From: Candidatus Contendibacter sp.
Lineage (GTDB): Bacteria; Pseudomonadota; Gammaproteobacteria; Competibacterales; Competibacteraceae
Assembly: GCA_029624675.1 (NCBI GenBank)
Contig: JARSSP010000041.1
Location: 62,001-126,000 of the forward strand
Length of the DNA stretch: 64,000 nt
Direction: 5' to 3'
This document shows positions 37,246 through 46,592 of this stretch, one piece after another. Every line of letters starts with the position of its first letter. The first letter of the stretch is position 1. The notes beneath the pieces were generated by a model. That model did no database searches and was not told the DNA's origin. It was given only the letters and a program-made list of their open reading frames with translations. A program made the position numbers and the translations under genes.

Positions 37246-40158
37246 ATGACCGCCTCACCTGTCAAAAACAGTCGTCCGCTTCGTCGCCAATTGCTACTCT
37301 CCCACCTCTCGGTGGCGTTGGTCGGGCTGATCATGCTCGGTATCGCGCTGATCGCCACCTATGACCTGCGCGCCAAGGTCATCGGGTTGGCCAGTGAAAG
37401 CGGCCCCATGGCGCAGGCCTCGTTCCAGTTACTTACCGGCATCCGGCATTCGCTGGCCAGCCTGCGTGGCTGGATCACGCTCGGCGACCCCCGCTTCCTG
37501 GACGGCTGGCGGGAAGCCTGGCAAGAGGAAATTCAGCCCGCGCTCGATCGGCTAAAGAACTGCCCGCGCTTCCACGCGCAAGACTGCGCCGCGCGGTCAT
37601 CACGGGAGCTTCAGGCGCTGCTCGCCGATCTGCGGGAATCCCAGTGGTGGGTGCAGGACATCGTGCGCACCCCAGGGAACGAACCGGCACGACTCCTCTA
37701 TAACCGGGATGTTGAACCCAGCGCGGCCAACCTGCATGCCTTGCTGGCCGCCCTGTTTCAGAGCGAGAAGGAACAGCAGGGCGACCCCGAACGCAAGGCG
37801 CTGCTTGCCCAGACCGCCGAACTACAAGACGCGGTTTCCACTGCGCGGTTGTCGCTGCGGGAAACTTTGGGCACCGGTGGATCGGATCATGAACACGGCT
37901 TCCGCGAATCTCTCGAATTTGTTCGATCTAGGTTGGGAACGCTGGCCGAGAGCCCTCTGCTTGCCGACGAGCAACGCTCCTTGCTGCTCCTGTTTCAGGA
38001 TGAGCTGGAAGTGTTCGTTACACTAGCGCGGGAGGTGATCCAATTACGCCAATCGGATGGCTGGAATATCGCGCTGCGCACCATGGTGCAAGAGACCGAT
38101 CCGCTAGCCGATCGGGCCATGGCGCTAGCCGTCGCCACGGCGACGCAAGCCCAGACCCGCCTGGAGCAGGAGATCCTAGCCGCGCAAACAGCCACCGCCA
38201 TCACGGCCTGGAGTCTGCTGCTGATGATCGCCCTGATGCTGGTGGCCGCCTGCTTCCTGTCCAGACTGCAGGCCAAGGCTATCGCCCTGCCCATCACTTC
38301 CCTGGCCGAAGCCACCCAGCAACTGGCGGCGGGGCGTCTGCGCGCCGATATTCCCGTCAGCGCCGACAACGAGATCGGAGAGCTGACCCGTTCGTTCAAC
38401 ACCTTGCGGGCCGCCATGGAGGAAGCGCAGGAAAAATCACGAGAAACCAATATCCTGCTCGAAAAACGGGTCCGCGAGCGCACCATGCAATTGGAGGCGA
38501 TCAATCGTTCGCTCAGTCGGGAAATCGTGGAGCGCAACCAGACCGATCACGCCCTGCGGGAAAGCGAGGCACGGTTGCGCGCCATGGCCCGGGCCATTCC
38601 CGATCTGGTGTTTGTGGTCGACGAGGAGGGGTGCTACCGCGAAATCCTGGCGGCGGGCCAGGATCGGACCGCGGTCGGCAACACCCCCATTCGGGGTAAG
38701 TTGCTGAGCGAGATCCATGCGCCGGACATGGCGAGGTTTTTTCTCGACATCATCCACCGGGCCTTGCAGACCCGGCAAATCCAGGTTGCCGAGTACGAGC
38801 TTGTGACCGCCTCGGGCCGACGCTGGTTCGAATCGCGCAGCGCGCCACTGGACATTCGCTTCGCCGAACCTTCTCCAATCACCACCCTCCATCCCCAGGG
38901 AGATCTGTTTGGCCCACCGGAATTGCGGCGATTCACCGCCAAGTCCGCCGCCATCGTGGTCGCGCGCGACATCACCCAGCGCAAGCACGCCGAGACCCGA
39001 CTCCGCCAAGCCCAGAAAATGCAGGCCATCGGCCAACTCACCGGCGGCATCGCCCATGATTTCAACAATCTGCTGGCCATCATCATGGGCAATCTGGAAT
39101 TGTTGAACGAGCAACTGACGACGCAGCCCGAACTGTACGAAATGGCGCAACAGGCCTTGCGCGCCACGGACCGGGGCGCCAAGCTAACTCAGCGGTTGCT
39201 GGCGTTCTCACGGCGTCAGCCCTTGCTAGCGCAGGCGACCGACCTGAACAAGCTGATCCTTGGGATGCTTGAGTTGATGCGGCGTACCCTGGGCGCCAAC
39301 ATCCGGATCGAAACCGCGCTGACCAGCGATCTGGACCAGACTCTGGTCGATCCGGCCCAGTTTGAGAATGCCTTGCTCAATCTGGTGATCAACGCCCGCG
39401 ACGCCATGCCCCAGGGTGGCCGGCTTACCCTGACCACCACCAACACTCTGATCGAAGAAAAAGACGGGGCCGCGACGCCGACCGAAATGCCGCCCGGACC
39501 GTATGTCATGCTGGCGGTCACCGACACCGGCGTGGGCATGACGTCCGAGTCGCTGGAACGCGCCTTCGAACCGTTCTTTACCACCAAGGAAACCGGCAAG
39601 GGCAGCGGTCTGGGATTGAGCATGGTCTACGGGCTAGTCAAGCAGTCCAACGGCCATATCACCATTCAGAGCGAACCAGGCCGGGGCACCACGATTCGAC
39701 TCTATCTGCCTCGGATCGCCCAATCGGCGCGAGCGGTCACGGAACCACGCGCCGCCGATGGCTCGATTCAAGGGCGAGACGAGACGATCCTAGTGGTTGA
39801 GGATGATGCCGAGGTCCGGCGATTCGCCGTCAGCGCCTTGCGCGGCCTCGGCTATAAGCCCCTGCAAGCAGCCGACGCCGCGACCGCGTTGCGGGTACTG
39901 GAAACGACGCCGCGTATCGCCCTGTTGTTCACCGATATCGTCATGCCGGGCGAGATGGATGGAGTCAGACTGGCCACTGAGGCGCAACGCCGCTATCCGG
40001 GCCTGCGCGTACTCCTGACCTCGGGCTATACCGAGCATGCCTCCATCGACCAGGCTGAGTTGACGGCGGCCATCGAAATCCTGACCAAGCCTTACCGCAA
40101 GGCCGATCTGGGCCGAAAACTGCGGATACTGTTGGATCGAGACGAGAGCCAGAGCTAA
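37246..40158 (+). CDS. Hybrid sensor histidine kinase with HAMP, PAS and receiver domains
   Basis: A 970-residue kinase. It has a first membrane helix (about 24-44, [20 protein letters not shown]), a periplasmic helical sensor (about 45-315), a second helix (about 322-342, [18 protein letters not shown]), HAMP (about 345-400, [19 protein letters not shown]), a coiled coil, PAS (about 440-565), HisKA with His604 in [14 protein letters not shown], HATPase ([15 protein letters not shown]) and a C-terminal receiver with Asp897 ([14 protein letters not shown]). The GGIAHDFNN type does not carry a separate regulator nearby, so the output partner is elsewhere. A GTG at 37237 is a possible earlier start. 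It is coupled to the PxDVY protein gene. Confidence 0.92.
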   Translation: MTASPVKNSRPLRRQLLLSHLSVALVGLIMLGIALIATYDLRAKVIGLASESGPMAQASFQLLTGIRHSLASLRGWITLGDPRFLDGWREAWQEEIQPALDRLKNCPRFHAQDCAARSSRELQALLADLRESQWWVQDIVRTPGNEPARLLYNRDVEPSAANLHALLAALFQSEKEQQGDPERKALLAQTAELQDAVSTARLSLRETLGTGGSDHEHGFRESLEFVRSRLGTLAESPLLADEQRSLLLLFQDELEVFVTLAREVIQLRQSDGWNIALRTMVQETDPLADRAMALAVATATQAQTRLEQEILAAQTATAITAWSLLLMIALMLVAACFLSRLQAKAIALPITSLAEATQQLAAGRLRADIPVSADNEIGELTRSFNTLRAAMEEAQEKSRETNILLEKRVRERTMQLEAINRSLSREIVERNQTDHALRESEARLRAMARAIPDLVFVVDEEGCYREILAAGQDRTAVGNTPIRGKLLSEIHAPDMARFFLDIIHRALQTRQIQVAEYELVTASGRRWFESRSAPLDIRFAEPSPITTLHPQGDLFGPPELRRFTAKSAAIVVARDITQRKHAETRLRQAQKMQAIGQLTGGIAHDFNNLLAIIMGNLELLNEQLTTQPELYEMAQQALRATDRGAKLTQRLLAFSRRQPLLAQATDLNKLILGMLELMRRTLGANIRIETALTSDLDQTLVDPAQFENALLNLVINARDAMPQGGRLTLTTTNTLIEEKDGAATPTEMPPGPYVMLAVTDTGVGMTSESLERAFEPFFTTKETGKGSGLGLSMVYGLVKQSNGHITIQSEPGRGTTIRLYLPRIAQSARAVTEPRAADGSIQGRDETILVVEDDAEVRRFAVSALRGLGYKPLQAADAATALRVLETTPRIALLFTDIVMPGEMDGVRLATEAQRRYPGLRVLLTSGYTEHASIDQAELTAAIEILTKPYRKADLGRKLRILLDRDESQS

Positions 40159-40266
40159 TTGGCTGATTGGGTGGGCGACACTATAATGGCCCCGGCGAGT
40201 GACAAGCATCCCTCGCGCACTTTCAAAACCACAACCTCAAAGCGTAATGACGAGGAGGTTTCCGCA

Positions 40267-40986
40267 ATGCCATTGAGTAATCGTCTCGCCGCCGAGTTCG
40301 TCGGTACCCTCTGGCTGGTGTTGGGTGGCTGCGGCAGCGCCGTGCTAGCCGCCGTCTTTTACGGCCCCGACAAATATCCGCTGGGTATTGCCCTAGTGGG
40401 CGTGTCGCTGGCCTTCGGTCTGACCGTGCTCACCATGGCCTACGCCATCGGCCACATCTCCGGTTGTCATCTGAACCCGGCGGTTTCGGTCGGCTTGTGG
40501 GCCGGCGGCCGCTTCCCAGCTTCCGACCTGGGCCCCTACATCGTCGCCCAGGTACTGGGTGGTCTCGCCGGCGCGGCGATCATCTACCTGATCGCCACGG
40601 GAAAACCGGGGTTCGACCTGGTCGCCAGCGGCTTTGCCGCCAACGGCTTCGACGATCACTCGCCGGGCAAGTACGGCATGAGCGCGGCGCTGGTCTGCGA
40701 AATCGTGATGACCTTCATGTTCTTGATCGTCATCCTAGGTTCGACGCATAAAAACACCCCGACCGGCTTCGCGCCCATCGCGATTGGCCTGTGTCTGACG
40801 TTGATCCATCTGATCAGCATCCCGGTCACCAACACCTCGGTCAACCCGGCGCGCAGCACCAGCCAAGCGATCTTCGTCGGTGGCTGGGCCTTGCAGCAAT
40901 TGTGGCTGTTCTGGGTCGCGCCCATCGTCGGCGCGGCGGCGGCTGGCTTCTTCCACCGCTGGATGGCAAACGATCATCCCGCCTGA
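40267..40986 (+). CDS. aqpZ: Aquaporin Z
   Basis: A water channel of 239 residues with six helices and the two NPA boxes: HLNPAVS (about residues 62-68) and SVNPARS (about 190-196). The start [20 protein letters not shown] with [10 protein letters not shown] is typical of AqpZ. An optimal GAGGAGG site precedes ATG 40267; an upstream in-frame start at 40159 is unlikely. The gene is single, between the kinase and the cobalamin synthesis genes, and ends in a terminator. Confidence 0.96.
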   Translation: MPLSNRLAAEFVGTLWLVLGGCGSAVLAAVFYGPDKYPLGIALVGVSLAFGLTVLTMAYAIGHISGCHLNPAVSVGLWAGGRFPASDLGPYIVAQVLGGLAGAAIIYLIATGKPGFDLVASGFAANGFDDHSPGKYGMSAALVCEIVMTFMFLIVILGSTHKNTPTGFAPIAIGLCLTLIHLISIPVTNTSVNPARSTSQAIFVGGWALQQLWLFWVAPIVGAAAAGFFHRWMANDHPA

Positions 40987-41004
40987 CGCTTGACCGCTGG
41001 TAAG

Positions 41005-41032
41005 GGGCGCGTTCCGACGCGCCTTTTTGTTT
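41005..41032 (+). terminator. Rho-independent terminator after aqpZ
   Basis: GGCGCG, loop TTCCGA, CGCGCC, then TTTTTGTTT, beginning about 18 bases after the aqpZ stop. Stem and T run are perfect. Confidence 0.93.
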
Positions 41033-41112
41033 AGCACGACGCTCAACAATTACAGATTGGATTTGTACAATGCAGCCTCATCGCATTCGCCAACCCCACG
41101 CTGCCATCTCCC

Positions 41113-42015
41113 ATGCCCCAGCCGCCGACCTCTCCGCCTGCTGTTCTGCTGATCGGCCACGGTACCCGACTTCCGGCCGGCGTCGCCGAATTCCACGTCC
41201 TCGCTGACCGACTGCGACAAGCCCTGCCTAACCGGGCCTGCCTGGCCGGCTTCTTGGAACTGGTCGAACCCGACCTGCCCGACGCGCTGGAGCAACTGCG
41301 GCGACAGGGTTTCCGCCGGGTCACCGCACTACCAGCACTGTTGCTAGCCGCTGGCCACATCAAGAACGACATCCCGGCTATTCTTCACACCTTTCAAGCC
41401 GAGCATCCCGAGATGCGCATCACGTTCGGCGCCGATCTGGGGATTCATCCCCATCTGCTTCAGGTCGCCCGCGAACGGATCGAGAGCGCCGAAGCCGAAT
41501 TCGGGACGGATTACGACCGGCGGGACACGCTGCTGATGGTGATCGGGCGGGGTGGTTCCGATCCCGACGCCAATTCCAACGTCAGCAAGATCACCCGGAT
41601 GCTGTGGGAAGGAATGGGCTTCGGCTGGGCGGAAACCGCCTACACCGCCGTGGCCGCGCCGCTGATGGCCGAGGCCCTGGGGCGGACGCATCGACTGGGC
41701 TTTCGGCGGCTGGTGGTCTTTCCATATCTGCTATTCACCGGTCGACTGGTCGAGCAGGTGCGCGCCACGGTCGCCGCCCACCGGGAACGCCATCCCGAGG
41801 CGGAAGCGGTGGTCGCGCCTTATCTGAACGCCCATCCCCTGGTGGTAAAGACCTTTCTGGAGCGTCTGGCCGAGGCCGAGGCCGGCGAAGCGCACATGAA
41901 TTGCCAGTTCTGCCCCTATCGAACACCCATCGTCGGCCGCGAGGAGTGGCGGGGAATGCCGCAAACCGGGCATCATCACGACGATCACGATCACGATCAC
42001 GATCACGGGCACTAA
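41113..42015 (+). CDS. cbiX: Sirohydrochlorin cobaltochelatase CbiX (long form)
   Basis: CbiX inserts cobalt into sirohydrochlorin, the first committed step of the early-cobalt B12 route. The 300-residue protein has two repeated CbiX domains: about 8-125 (LLIGHGTRLPAGVAEFHVLA, then LAAGHIKNDIPAIL with the metal-site His) and about 135-265 (LLMVIGRGGSDPDANSNVSK and VFPYLLFTGRLVEQV). The end carries MNCQFCPYR with a CxxC and a His/Asp tail (HHHDDHDHDHDHDHGH) that may hold cobalt. It starts the plus-strand run cbiX-cbiC-cobL-cbiL. Confidence 0.92.
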   Translation: MPQPPTSPPAVLLIGHGTRLPAGVAEFHVLADRLRQALPNRACLAGFLELVEPDLPDALEQLRRQGFRRVTALPALLLAAGHIKNDIPAILHTFQAEHPEMRITFGADLGIHPHLLQVARERIESAEAEFGTDYDRRDTLLMVIGRGGSDPDANSNVSKITRMLWEGMGFGWAETAYTAVAAPLMAEALGRTHRLGFRRLVVFPYLLFTGRLVEQVRATVAAHRERHPEAEAVVAPYLNAHPLVVKTFLERLAEAEAGEAHMNCQFCPYRTPIVGREEWRGMPQTGHHHDDHDHDHDHGH

Positions 42016-42072
42016 CCCCCCTCACCCCAGCCCCTCTCCTCCAAGGAAAAAGGGGGCAGCTTTGGAGCCGCC

Positions 42073-42720
42073 ATGTCCCGCTTCGACTATCTCCGCGATC
42101 CTGATGAAATCGAACGCCAGTCGTTCGCCCAAATCCGCCAACTGACCGATTTATCCAGTTTCGACCTCGACCAGCAACAGGTGGCGATGCGGCTGGTTCA
42201 TACCTCCGGCGATCCCAACATCGTCCAGGATCTCCGTTTCAGTCCCGGCGCGGTCGAGGCCGGACTCGCCGCATTGGAACAGAGCGCGGACGTGCTCTGC
42301 GACATCGAAATGGTCAGTCATGGCATCAGCAAACGCTATCTGCCGGGTCAAATCTACTGTTTCCTCAACGCGCCCACGGTCGCCGAGCGCGCCCGCCAGA
42401 CGGGTGAAACCCGTGTCATGGCGGCGATGACGGAATGGCCGACCTACCTGGCCGGAAGCATCGTCGCCATCGGCAACGCGCCCACCGCGCTGTTTCGCCT
42501 GCTGGAACTGCTGGACGAAGGCGCGCCCTGGCCCGCGCTGATCATTGGGATGCCGGTCGGCTTCATCAACGCCGCCGAATCCAAGCAGGCCCTGTGGGAC
42601 ATCGCGCCGACCGAGTTTCAGACGCCCTGCATCACCTTGCTGGGCCGGCGCGGCGGCAGCAGCCTGGCCGCGGCCACGCTCAACGCCCTGACGCGGATGG
42701 TCAGCGGAGTTCGCTTCTGA
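42073..42720 (+). CDS. cbiC: Precorrin-8X / cobalt-precorrin-8 methylmutase CbiC/CobH
   Basis: This enzyme moves the C-11 methyl group to C-12, giving hydrogenobyrinate or cobyrinate. The 215-residue protein has the family blocks: RLVHTSGDPNIVQDLRF with the catalytic His, ADVLCDIEMVSHGISKRYL, GSIVAIGNAPTALFRLLEL and ALIIGMPVGFINAAESKQAL. GGAG precedes the ATG. The 57 bases between cbiX and this gene contain CCCCC...GGGGG and a C-rich tract (CCCCTCACCCC type). The stop overlaps the cobL start by one base. Confidence 0.94.
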   Translation: MSRFDYLRDPDEIERQSFAQIRQLTDLSSFDLDQQQVAMRLVHTSGDPNIVQDLRFSPGAVEAGLAALEQSADVLCDIEMVSHGISKRYLPGQIYCFLNAPTVAERARQTGETRVMAAMTEWPTYLAGSIVAIGNAPTALFRLLELLDEGAPWPALIIGMPVGFINAAESKQALWDIAPTEFQTPCITLLGRRGGSSLAAATLNALTRMVSGVRF

Positions 42721-43967
42721 TGACCGCGCCGGTCGCCTGGCCCGGCCCGCCGGTGCAAGTCGTCGGCATGGGCATGGAGATCGGCGCGCTCGGTTTGGCG
42801 GCGCGGGCGGCGCTAGCGCAAGCGGAACTCGTCATCGGCGCGTCGGCGCATCTGGCCGCGTTCGCGGAGTTGACCGCCGAAAAGCGCCCATACCCGAGCC
42901 CGATGAGTGGTCTGTGGGATTTATTGCAAGCCAACGCCGGGCGGCGCATCGCGTTGCTGGCTTCCGGCGACCCGCTGTTTTTCGGCATCAGCCAGACCCT
43001 GCTTCGCCATCTGCCGCCCGAACACCTGGTGTTCCATCCCAACGTGTCCAGCATCCAGGCGGCGTTCGCCCGGTTGGGTCGACCGTGGCAATCGGCGCAA
43101 TTCGTCAGTCTGCATGGCCGGCCGTTGGCCGGCTTGCGCGCGGTGCTGGGGAGCCATCGGCTGTATGCCCTGCTCACCGACCGCGACAACTCGCCACTGG
43201 CTATCGCCCGGCTGTTGATCGAAACCGGCTTTGGTGAGTCCGACCTTTGGGTGGCCGAGGAACTGGGGGCGGCGAACGAACGGTTCCGTCACTTCCGCGC
43301 CGCGGATCTGGTGAATGCCGACCCGGAGTTTTACCCCCTCAACATCGTGATTCTGGAGACCCGTGGACCGGGCGGCGTGTTACCCGAATTCCCCGGCATT
43401 CCCGACCCGTGGTTCAGCACCGGCGCGGAGCCGGGCAGGGGGCTGCTCAGCAAGCGCGAAGTGCGACTGACGATTCTTTCCCTGCTTGCGCCGCGCGCTG
43501 GCGAAATCGGTTGGGACGTGGGCGCGGGCTGCGGCGGCGTGGCGGTGGAATGGGCGCGCTGGAATCCCGGTGGCGAGGTCCACGCGGTCGAGGTTCACCC
43601 AGAACGGCTGGAGCATCTGGGCGTCAACCGCGAACGGTTCGGAGTTGTCGCCAATCTCCATATCGTCCCCGGTCATGCCCCAGAGGCGCTGATCGATTTA
43701 CCCGACCCACAAGCGGTCTTCATCGGCGGTAGCAGCGGCGGTCTGCGCGAGATGCTGGACGCGATCTGGGCGCGGCTGCGACCCAGCGGCCGGCTCGTGG
43801 CAAGCGCCGTCACCGAGGACAGCCGGGTGGATTTGCACGCCTTCGTCGGCGACCGTGCGGCGGAATGGACGGAATTGAGCGTCGCCCGTGGCGAACGGCT
43901 GGCCGGCCAGCGGGTCATGCGCCCCTATCTGCCGGTGCTACTGATGAAAATGGAGAAACCCGAATGA
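42720..43967 (+). CDS. cobL: Bifunctional precorrin-6Y methylase CobL (CbiE-CbiT fusion)
   Basis: CobL methylates C-5 and C-15 and decarboxylates the C-12 side chain. The 415-residue protein is a CbiE domain (about 10-205; VVGMGMEIGALGLAARAALA, LLASGDPLFFGISQTLLRHL) followed by a CbiT domain (about 215-400; SKREVRLTILSLLAPRAGEI, SAM-binding DVGAGCGGVAVEWAR, then GGSSGGLREMLDAIW). ATG 42720 overlaps the cbiC stop (TGATG), and its end overlaps cbiL (ATGA), so translation is coupled through the run. Confidence 0.95.
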   Translation: MTAPVAWPGPPVQVVGMGMEIGALGLAARAALAQAELVIGASAHLAAFAELTAEKRPYPSPMSGLWDLLQANAGRRIALLASGDPLFFGISQTLLRHLPPEHLVFHPNVSSIQAAFARLGRPWQSAQFVSLHGRPLAGLRAVLGSHRLYALLTDRDNSPLAIARLLIETGFGESDLWVAEELGAANERFRHFRAADLVNADPEFYPLNIVILETRGPGGVLPEFPGIPDPWFSTGAEPGRGLLSKREVRLTILSLLAPRAGEIGWDVGAGCGGVAVEWARWNPGGEVHAVEVHPERLEHLGVNRERFGVVANLHIVPGHAPEALIDLPDPQAVFIGGSSGGLREMLDAIWARLRPSGRLVASAVTEDSRVDLHAFVGDRAAEWTELSVARGERLAGQRVMRPYLPVLLMKMEKPE

Positions 43968-44683
43968 ATGCCACTGGCACCCTGTACGGCGTCGGCGTTG
44001 GCCCCGGCGACCCGCAACTGCTGACGCTCAAGGCCGTGCGCATCCTGCAAAGCGTGCCGGTCGTCGCCTACCCCGCCACGCCGCAAGGCAACGCCCAGGC
44101 CCGTGATATCGCGGCGGAATGGCTGAGCGGCAAGCGGGAAATTCCAATCACCATGCCCTGCATGTTGGATCGTGGTCCGGTGAACAAAGGCTACGATGAA
44201 GCCGCCGTGGTCATCGCCGAGGAATTGACCGCCGGGCGGGATGTGGCGATTCTGTGCGAGGGCGATCCGCTGTTTTATGGCAGTTTCAGTTATCTGCTGC
44301 ATCGGCTGGGCGACCGTTTCCCCTGCGTGGTGATACCCGGCGTCAATTCGGTCAGCGCCGCCGCCGCCGCCGCCGCGACGCCGCTGATCACCGGCGAGCA
44401 GCGGCTGACCGTCATCCCCGCCACCGCCGGTGACGAGGCGTTGCGACAAGCTCTGCTCGGCAGCGACAGCGTCGCGATTCTCAAACCGGGCCGGCATCGG
44501 CCGCGTTTGCTGGAACTGCTGCGGGAAACCGGTCGCGCCCAGGAAACTCTCTACATCGAACAGGCCAGCCGGCCAGCAGAGCACGTCATCCGACGCATCG
44601 AAGAAATTCCCGCCACGCCGGGGCCATACTTCGCCCTGTTTCTGGTGGTCCGAAACGAGTATCGGCAGGATAGCGGGGATTGA
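43964..44683 (+). CDS. cbiL: Precorrin-2 / cobalt-factor II C20-methyltransferase CbiL/CobI
   Basis: The enzyme that adds the C-20 methyl group using S-adenosylmethionine. The 239-residue protein shows GVGVGPGDPQLLTLKAVRIL at the start, PITMPCMLDRGPVNKGYDEA, the SAM loop AILCEGDPLFYGSFSYLLHR and IPGVNSVSAAAAAAATPL, all typical of CbiL/CobI. Since CbiX makes the cobalt form, the CbiL reaction is more likely, although CobL-type fusion names come from the late-cobalt route. It is the last gene of the run; other pathway genes (cbiF, G, H, J, D, A) are not in the window. Confidence 0.94.
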   Translation: MNATGTLYGVGVGPGDPQLLTLKAVRILQSVPVVAYPATPQGNAQARDIAAEWLSGKREIPITMPCMLDRGPVNKGYDEAAVVIAEELTAGRDVAILCEGDPLFYGSFSYLLHRLGDRFPCVVIPGVNSVSAAAAAAATPLITGEQRLTVIPATAGDEALRQALLGSDSVAILKPGRHRPRLLELLRETGRAQETLYIEQASRPAEHVIRRIEEIPATPGPYFALFLVVRNEYRQDSGD

Positions 44684-44734
44684 GCAATCCGCCGACGCAA
44701 CCGTTCAGATCCCCGGGTGGTTTCGCCCCGTATC

Positions 44735-44808
44735 GATGGGTTTCGTTTCTCAACCCATCCTAATAAAAAACAATGGGCTGTAGGATGGGTTGAGGAACGA
44801 AACCCATC
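44735..44808. repeat. 74-base palindromic repeat element (MITE/REP-like)
   Basis: Arms of 28 bases, 44735-44762 (GATGGGTTTCGTTTCTCAAC and on) and 44781-44808, pair with one mismatch around an 18-base AT-rich spacer. The arm core GTAGGATGGGTTGAGG..GAAACCCATC belongs to a repeat type I have seen scattered in many bacterial genomes. It lies between the convergent cbiL and cyclase genes and may also end both transcripts. Confidence 0.8.
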
Positions 44809-44854
44809 GCCGTGCCGGACGAGAGAGGTCTGAACGGCTACCCGCCGACCGGGG

Positions 44855-45808
44855 TCAACCATGCGCGCACTGGTAATGGATCAGATCGGGATTGTTATCC
44901 GCGACCGCCTGCCCCAGACAGATGGTTCCCCGATCGTGCAGGGTGAATTCCTCGCGCCGCACGAAATACCGCGCTCCGTTTTCCAGCAGCAGATAGGTGC
45001 CGTTCGTGCTGTGATCCACCAGGATGAATTTGCCCTGGCGAAACTCGATATCGGCATGACTGCGGGACACCAGTTCCCGATCCACCACCAGGTTGCTTCG
45101 CTCGCCACGCCCGATCGTGAACGCCTGCGTGGACGGCGTCAGCTCCTGCTTCTTGCCGCGATACTCCAACACCAACCGGGCGAACAGCAGATTGCGTAGT
45201 TCTTCCTGATGCTGCCCGGTGGCCATCTGGGTCAGGCTGGTGGTGTCGTGCCAGATCACCTCGCAGATTTCGATCTCCTCCTGTTTACCTCGTACCTGCG
45301 ATTGCCCGAGGCTGCGCGTCATCCGCGCGACATCGGTCGACAGATAGCCGACCGTTTCACGGTTGGTGATGATCTGATCGGCCTTGGCCAGCGACACCAT
45401 CCGGGCGGCGACATTGACCGCGTCGCCGAACACATCGTTCTTTTCGACCAGCACCGGCCCGTGATGCAGGCCAATCTTGATCGCGATGTTCAATTGCGCT
45501 AGCTCCGGATCGTCCTTGAGCACCTGATGCATCTCGCAGGCGGCGCGCACCGCCGCTTCGGCGTCGGCGAAGCGGCTCATGATCTCATCGCCGATGGTCT
45601 TGATCACCTCGCCGCCATGCGCCCTAGTTTCGGCGGTGAGCGCGTCCAGCACTCGCGTCTCGATCTGCCGCGCCCGAACATCGCCGTAGGTCTCAAACAG
45701 ACGGGTACTGCCGCAGATATCGGCGAACAATACGGTTGCCGCCACCTGCTGGTGCGCCGCTCCTCGATCCGTCAGCCCGGCGATCAGGCTACCCAGTTTC
45801 AGTTTCAT
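44855..45808 (-). CDS. Class III adenylate/guanylate cyclase with C-terminal FHA domain
   Basis: A 317-residue soluble signalling enzyme. Residues about 20-195 are the cyclase catalytic domain: metal aspartates in LFADICGSTRL and TIGDEIMSRF, and the transition-state Asn and Arg in DAVNVAARMVSLA, all present, so it should be active. Residues about 225-300 are a forkhead-associated domain that binds phosphothreonine: FTIGRGERSNLVVD, LVSRSHADIEF and STNGTYLLL. A Ser/Thr kinase partner is expected but not seen nearby. ATG 45808 follows a GGGAGAG site. Its start is 33 bases after the end of the HD-like gene. Confidence 0.92.
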   Translation of the reverse strand: MKLKLGSLIAGLTDRGAAHQQVAATVLFADICGSTRLFETYGDVRARQIETRVLDALTAETRAHGGEVIKTIGDEIMSRFADAEAAVRAACEMHQVLKDDPELAQLNIAIKIGLHHGPVLVEKNDVFGDAVNVAARMVSLAKADQIITNRETVGYLSTDVARMTRSLGQSQVRGKQEEIEICEVIWHDTTSLTQMATGQHQEELRNLLFARLVLEYRGKKQELTPSTQAFTIGRGERSNLVVDRELVSRSHADIEFRQGKFILVDHSTNGTYLLLENGARYFVRREEFTLHDRGTICLGQAVADNNPDLIHYQCAHG

Positions 45809-45841
45809 GTTCCGCTCTCCCACCCTTCGTGACCGCTCGCG

Positions 45842-46531
45842 TCAGCGGTAACCGCGTGCGCGCAAATTCGCGATGATTCGCGCCAGATTCGCGCGCGCGA
45901 CCAGTTCGTAGCGTTGCTGAAAAAATGTTGTGCAAAAAAAGGTGGCGCGATCTTGCAGAGTCCGCAGGAATCGCAGGTGACCCGGATAATATTGATCATC
46001 GGTAACCCCCGCAAACTCGGCGCGGATTAGACGGCCATCCCGCTCGCAGGTCTCCCACGGCAAGCCGAAACTGGACAGATCAATATCCACCAAAAACTTG
46101 GCGTCGCCCTGGTCCGGTGGTTCTTGGTGGGTGGTGGCCATGATCAGATCATCCACCCGTTGCTGGAAAACCGGGTCCGCGCGCGCGCCCGACCATTGGC
46201 GGAACAGGTCGGCGCTGCGCCGTTCGTTGTCCTTGGCGCCCGGTTGGTAAATCGCGTCGTGGAACCACAAGGCCATCTCGACCGTGTCGGGATCGGCCAT
46301 CAGCGCCGCCGCCCGGTCGAATTCACGCAGACAATGGCGAATATGATTCAGGGTATGGTAATGGCGATGCGGCTCGCCATAGAGTTTGGTCAGCCGGTCA
46401 TAAATCGTTTCGGCCATCACGGATTCGCCCCGCAGGCTTCGCGTCCACAAGGCTGTGAAACGCATTCGCTCCCAGGCGGATTCTTCCACTGGCAAGGCTG
46501 AATCCGTCAGCCTGCCGGATCGTTCATTCAT
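45842..46531 (-). CDS. HD-domain-like predicted metal-dependent hydrolase
   Basis: A 229-residue protein with metal-binding His and Asp pairs: YGEPHRHYHTLNHIRHCL (about residues 50-67) and the HD-type pair in EMALWFHDAIYQPGAKDNER (about 83-102), then MATTHQEPPDQGDAKFLVDI with further ligands. This pattern is found in a widespread bacterial family sometimes annotated by chance as an NMDA receptor subunit; the real substrate is unknown, perhaps a phosphate ester. ATG 46531 has a GGGAGG site just before it, which favours it over 46582. Confidence 0.8.
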   Translation of the reverse strand: MNERSGRLTDSALPVEESAWERMRFTALWTRSLRGESVMAETIYDRLTKLYGEPHRHYHTLNHIRHCLREFDRAAALMADPDTVEMALWFHDAIYQPGAKDNERRSADLFRQWSGARADPVFQQRVDDLIMATTHQEPPDQGDAKFLVDIDLSSFGLPWETCERDGRLIRAEFAGVTDDQYYPGHLRFLRTLQDRATFFCTTFFQQRYELVARANLARIIANLRARGYR

Positions 46532-46592
46532 CGCCAACCTCCCAAACTGGTTGTTCCCCTCGCCCCAAACCGACACGACCACGGATCGTATC

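Noticed and set aside
42016..42072. C-rich CCCCTCACCCC tract between cbiX and cbiC
   Set aside because: Resembles common genome repeats but only a five-base hairpin is formed; too weak to call an element.
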